Source: UBA3775 sp051877895
GTDB lineage: Bacteria > Bacillota > Clostridia > Lachnospirales > Lachnospiraceae
DNA: 15,116 bases
Reading direction: 5' to 3'
Assembly: GCA_051877895.1 (NCBI GenBank)
Contig: JBJEJI010000041.1
Coordinates: 1-15,116, forward strand
A model generated the notes under the pieces. That model ran no database searches. It worked only from the letters and a program-made list of their open reading frames with translations, and was not told the origin of the DNA. This document shows positions 13,267 through 15,116 of the stretch, one piece after another (position 1 is the first letter of the stretch; each line of letters begins with the position of its first letter). Position numbers and translations under genes: made by a program.

Positions 13267-14013
13267 ATGCGTCGTATTAAACTGGTTGTTGCTTATGACG
13301 GAACGAATTATCACGGCTGGCAGCTACAGCCAAATGCGGTAACGGTTGAGGGAGAAATCAATAAAGCCCTTAGTGCAATGCTGCAGGCTGATATCCGGAT
13401 AATTGGCGCAAGCCGTACAGATGCTGGGGTCCATGCCTTGGGAAATGTGGCGGTTTTTGATACTGAAAGCCGTATTCCCGGAGAAAAGTTTTCTTATGCA
13501 CTTAATGCAAGACTTCCCGAGGACATACGTATACTTTCCTCATGTGAAACCGACCCTGATTTCCATCCTAGATTTGACTGCCATAATAAAACCTATGAAT
13601 ACCGAATTACCAGAAGTGAATTTATGCTCCCAACCAAAAGGCTGTACTCACACCATGTCTACTGTAAACTGGATGTGGAGAAGATGAAACAGGCGGCGGC
13701 TTTCTTTATAGGTGAACACGATTTTGCTTCTTTTTGTTCAGCAGGATCTTCTGTGGAAGATACTGTGCGGACTGTTTACTGGTTTGAAATTGATGAAGAC
13801 GGTGCCGATTTAATTCTCCGGATTAACGGAAACGGTTTTCTTTACAATATGGTGCGGATTATTGCAGGAACGCTACTGAATGTTGGATGCGGGAAAATGA
13901 CTGTGGAGGCATGCAGGCAGGCTATTGAGGGAGATAACAGGAGTCTGGCAGGACCTACAGCTCCGGCAAGAGGGCTGTGTCTGACGGAAATTAATTACAA
14001 AACCAATATTTAA
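13267..14013 (+). CDS. truA: tRNA pseudouridine(38-40) synthase TruA
   Basis: TruA converts uridines 38-40 of the tRNA anticodon arm to pseudouridine. The 248-residue product has the N-terminal YDGTNYHGWQ (10-19), the catalytic motif GASRTDAGVHA with Asp52 as the nucleophile, then FHPRFDCHNKTYEYRI, HDFASFCSAGS and the C-terminal FLYNMVRIIAGTLLNVG. Length is normal for the family. AGGGAGG 13255-13261 precedes ATG 13267 by five bases. Its position between ecfT and rplM is the conserved Bacillus/Clostridium order, although here it is uncoupled by 327 nt of repeats. Codon choice is visibly less biased than in the ribosomal genes. Confidence 0.97.
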   Translation: MRRIKLVVAYDGTNYHGWQLQPNAVTVEGEINKALSAMLQADIRIIGASRTDAGVHALGNVAVFDTESRIPGEKFSYALNARLPEDIRILSSCETDPDFHPRFDCHNKTYEYRITRSEFMLPTKRLYSHHVYCKLDVEKMKQAAAFFIGEHDFASFCSAGSSVEDTVRTVYWFEIDEDGADLILRINGNGFLYNMVRIIAGTLLNVGCGKMTVEACRQAIEGDNRSLAGPTAPARGLCLTEINYKTNI

Positions 14014-14219
14014 TTAAGCTGATATGCCATAAAAAGTATTGCCTGACAGAAAAGATATAATAGAAAAGATTAGTTTTCCCATGTGACATATAAGGCTATA
14101 TTGCCTGGTGAAAAATAACAAAAAAAGAGTTAAATTCAAAAAAATAATTTAATAAATTAGAAAACTAAAGATATATTAAAAAACTTTTGAAAAAAAACAA
14201 TTTTTTTATGAAATACCTA
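14014..14219 (+). other. A/T-rich truA-rplM gap upstream of the promoter
   Basis: No gene is seen. A bulged stem pairs TTTTCCCA (14074-14081) with TGGTGAAAA (14106-14114), but it has no T-run. TATAAT at 14056-14061 has no -35 box at workable spacing. From about 14116 the sequence is almost wholly A and T, with phased A- and T-runs reaching the rplM -35 box; 14194-14214 would fall at about -60 to -40 and resembles an UP element. Confidence 0.45.
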
Positions 14220-14247
14220 TTGACATATTTTTGCGTTTTGGTATAAT
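14220..14247 (+). promoter_or_regulatory. Strong vegetative promoter of rplM-rpsI
   Basis: A perfect TTGACA (14220-14225), 16 bases, then a perfect TATAAT (14242-14247) preceded by TGG as an extended -10. Transcription is expected near 14254, giving a leader of about 49 nt before rplM. An A/T-rich UP-like tract lies upstream. This is the best promoter in the window and suits a highly expressed ribosomal operon. Confidence 0.92.
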
Positions 14248-14258
14248 GCGAAAGGTGA

Positions 14259-14277
14259 CTGTCAAAATGGTTGACGG
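14259..14277 (+). promoter_or_regulatory. Leader hairpin before rplM, candidate L13 leader
   Basis: CTGTCAA (14259-14265) pairs with TTGACGG (14271-14277) over seven positions (one T.G) around a five-base loop AATGG. It sits immediately after the predicted transcript start and 25 bases before rplM. Firmicutes are known to carry an L13 leader RNA upstream of rplM; position and size fit, but I could not match it to the family consensus. Confidence 0.45.
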
Positions 14278-14302
14278 AATGATAAAAAACGGAGGTAAAA
14301 CA

Positions 14303-14731
14303 ATGAAGACTTATATGGCATCAACAGCTAATGTTGAGAGAAAATGGTATGTAGTTGACGCAGAAGGCAAGACTTTAGGTCGTCTTACATCCCAGATTGC
14401 AGCTGTACTCAGAGGAAAAAATAAGCCTGTTTTTACACCTCATATCGATACAGGTGATTACGTTATCGTAATTAATGCTGAAAAGATTAAGGTTACAGGT
14501 AAGAAGTTAGAACAGAAGATTTATTATAATCATTCAGATTATCCGGGCGGAATGAGAGAAACAACTCTTGCAGAGTTACTCGCTAAGAAGCCTGAGAAGG
14601 TAATTGAACTTGCAGTTAAAGGCATGCTTCCAAAGGGACCACTTGGAAGAAGCATGATTGACAAATTACATGTATACGCAGGTCCTGAGCATCCACATGC
14701 AGCTCAGAAGCCTGAAGTATTAGAGTTCTAG
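14303..14731 (+). CDS. rplM: 50S ribosomal protein L13 (uL13)
   Basis: The 142-residue product opens MKTYMASTANVERKWYVVDA and continues GKTLGRLTSQIAAVLRGKNKP and HIDTGDYVIVINAEKIKVTG. It has the diagnostic GMLPKGPLGRSMIDKLHVYAG near the C-terminus. L13 is one of the earliest 23S rRNA binders in 50S assembly. GGAGGT at 14291-14296 is well spaced from ATG 14303; the in-frame TTG at 14231 lies within the promoter and is rejected. It is driven by its own strong promoter and co-transcribed with rpsI 20 nt downstream. Confidence 0.98.
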   Translation: MKTYMASTANVERKWYVVDAEGKTLGRLTSQIAAVLRGKNKPVFTPHIDTGDYVIVINAEKIKVTGKKLEQKIYYNHSDYPGGMRETTLAELLAKKPEKVIELAVKGMLPKGPLGRSMIDKLHVYAGPEHPHAAQKPEVLEF

Positions 14732-14751
14732 ACTGAAAGGAGGATATTACA

Positions 14752-15116
14752 ATGGCTAAAGTGACAAAATTTTACGGTACAGGCAGACGTAAGAGCAGTG
14801 TTGCAAGAGTTTATTTAGTACCGGGAACAGGTAAGATTACAATTAACAAGAGAGACATTGATGATTATTTCGGTCTTGAAACATTAAAGGTGGTTGTTCG
14901 CCAGCCTCTCGTTCTCACACAGACAGCTGACAAGTTTGATGTACTTGTAACAGTACGTGGCGGCGGTTTTACAGGACAGGCAGGTGCAATTCGTCACGGT
15001 ATCAGCCGTGCATTGTGTGTTGCTGACGCTGAAAGCTATCGTCCGGCTTTGAAGAAGGCAGGCTACTTAACAAGAGACCCTCGTATGAAGGAAAGAAAGA
15101 AATACGGTCTCAAAGC
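14752..15116 (+). CDS. rpsI: 30S ribosomal protein S9 (uS9), cut at the window end
   Basis: The visible 121 codons read MAKVTKFYGTGRRKSSVARV, the S9 N-terminus. VTVRGGGFTGQAGAIRHGIS, RALCVADAESYRPALKKAG and LTRDPRMKERKKYGLK follow. Only the last ten or so residues, the KR-rich tail that reaches the P-site tRNA, are beyond the window. GAAAGGAGG at 14735-14743 precedes ATG 14752. The rplM-rpsI pair is a conserved two-gene operon. Confidence 0.97.
   Translation, partial: MAKVTKFYGTGRRKSSVARVYLVPGTGKITINKRDIDDYFGLETLKVVVRQPLVLTQTADKFDVLVTVRGGGFTGQAGAIRHGISRALCVADAESYRPALKKAGYLTRDPRMKERKKYGLK

Noticed and set aside
14039..14061. TTGCCT / TATAAT pair downstream of truA
   Set aside because: Spacing is only 11 bases, too short for a vegetative promoter.
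1..15116. Mobile element, prophage, toxin-antitoxin or defence system
   Set aside because: Every coding region is a recognised housekeeping gene in a conserved order. No transposase, integrase, terminal repeats or unknown accessory genes are seen.

Overview
The window is the core translation gene cluster of a low-GC Gram-positive bacterium, most likely a member of class Clostridia and plausibly family Lachnospiraceae. The gene order (distal spc operon, secY, adk, infA, rpmJ, alpha operon, ECF-transporter genes, truA, rplM-rpsI) is the Firmicutes order. Nearly every gene has a strong AGGAGG-type Shine-Dalgarno, S14 is the short zinc type, and adenylate kinase carries a four-cysteine zinc LID. 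The family assignment is inferred from general resemblance, not from a database search. All recognisable genes lie on the + strand.

Layout. Positions 1-5594 hold the end of rpsQ followed by rplN, rplX, rplE, rpsN(Z), rpsH, rplF, rplR, rpsE, rpmD, rplO and secY, closely packed. After a 139-nt gap with several stem-loops come adk (5734) and infA (6454). The methionine aminopeptidase gene map, usually found between these two in Firmicutes, is absent. A strong terminator hairpin follows infA, and a good vegetative promoter is nested inside it, so that the rpmJ/alpha-operon transcript can start where the upstream transcript ends. rpmJ is followed by a 265-nt gene-free, stem-loop-rich region that ends with the rpsM Shine-Dalgarno displayed in a 6-nt hairpin loop. 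Then come rpsM, rpsK, rpsD, rpoA, rplQ and a canonical terminator (10148-10175).

Positions 10232-12939 encode an energy-coupling-factor (ECF) vitamin/micronutrient uptake module. One gene is a head-to-tail fusion of the two ATPases EcfA1 and EcfA2, and its Ser-rich linker contains a two-copy 45-bp repeat. It overlaps ecfT by ATGA. A 327-nt gap follows, containing four and a half copies of a 40-bp tandem repeat in which each unit can fold into an A/U-rich hairpin. truA (tRNA pseudouridine synthase) follows. Then comes a very A/T-rich stretch with a consensus extended -10 promoter and a short leader hairpin before rplM, and rpsI, which is cut by the window end.

The genes make ribosomal proteins of both subunits, the RNA polymerase alpha subunit, initiation factor IF1, the protein-export channel SecY, adenylate kinase, a tRNA modification enzyme and a vitamin importer core: a growth-rate-linked housekeeping block. 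No mobile element, phage, CRISPR or defence system is present. The most novel-looking material is regulatory RNA/DNA: the rpsM leader, the terminator-promoter overlap before rpmJ, the hairpin array before truA, and several intercistronic hairpins. Among proteins, the EcfA fusion and an enlarged L17 stand out.
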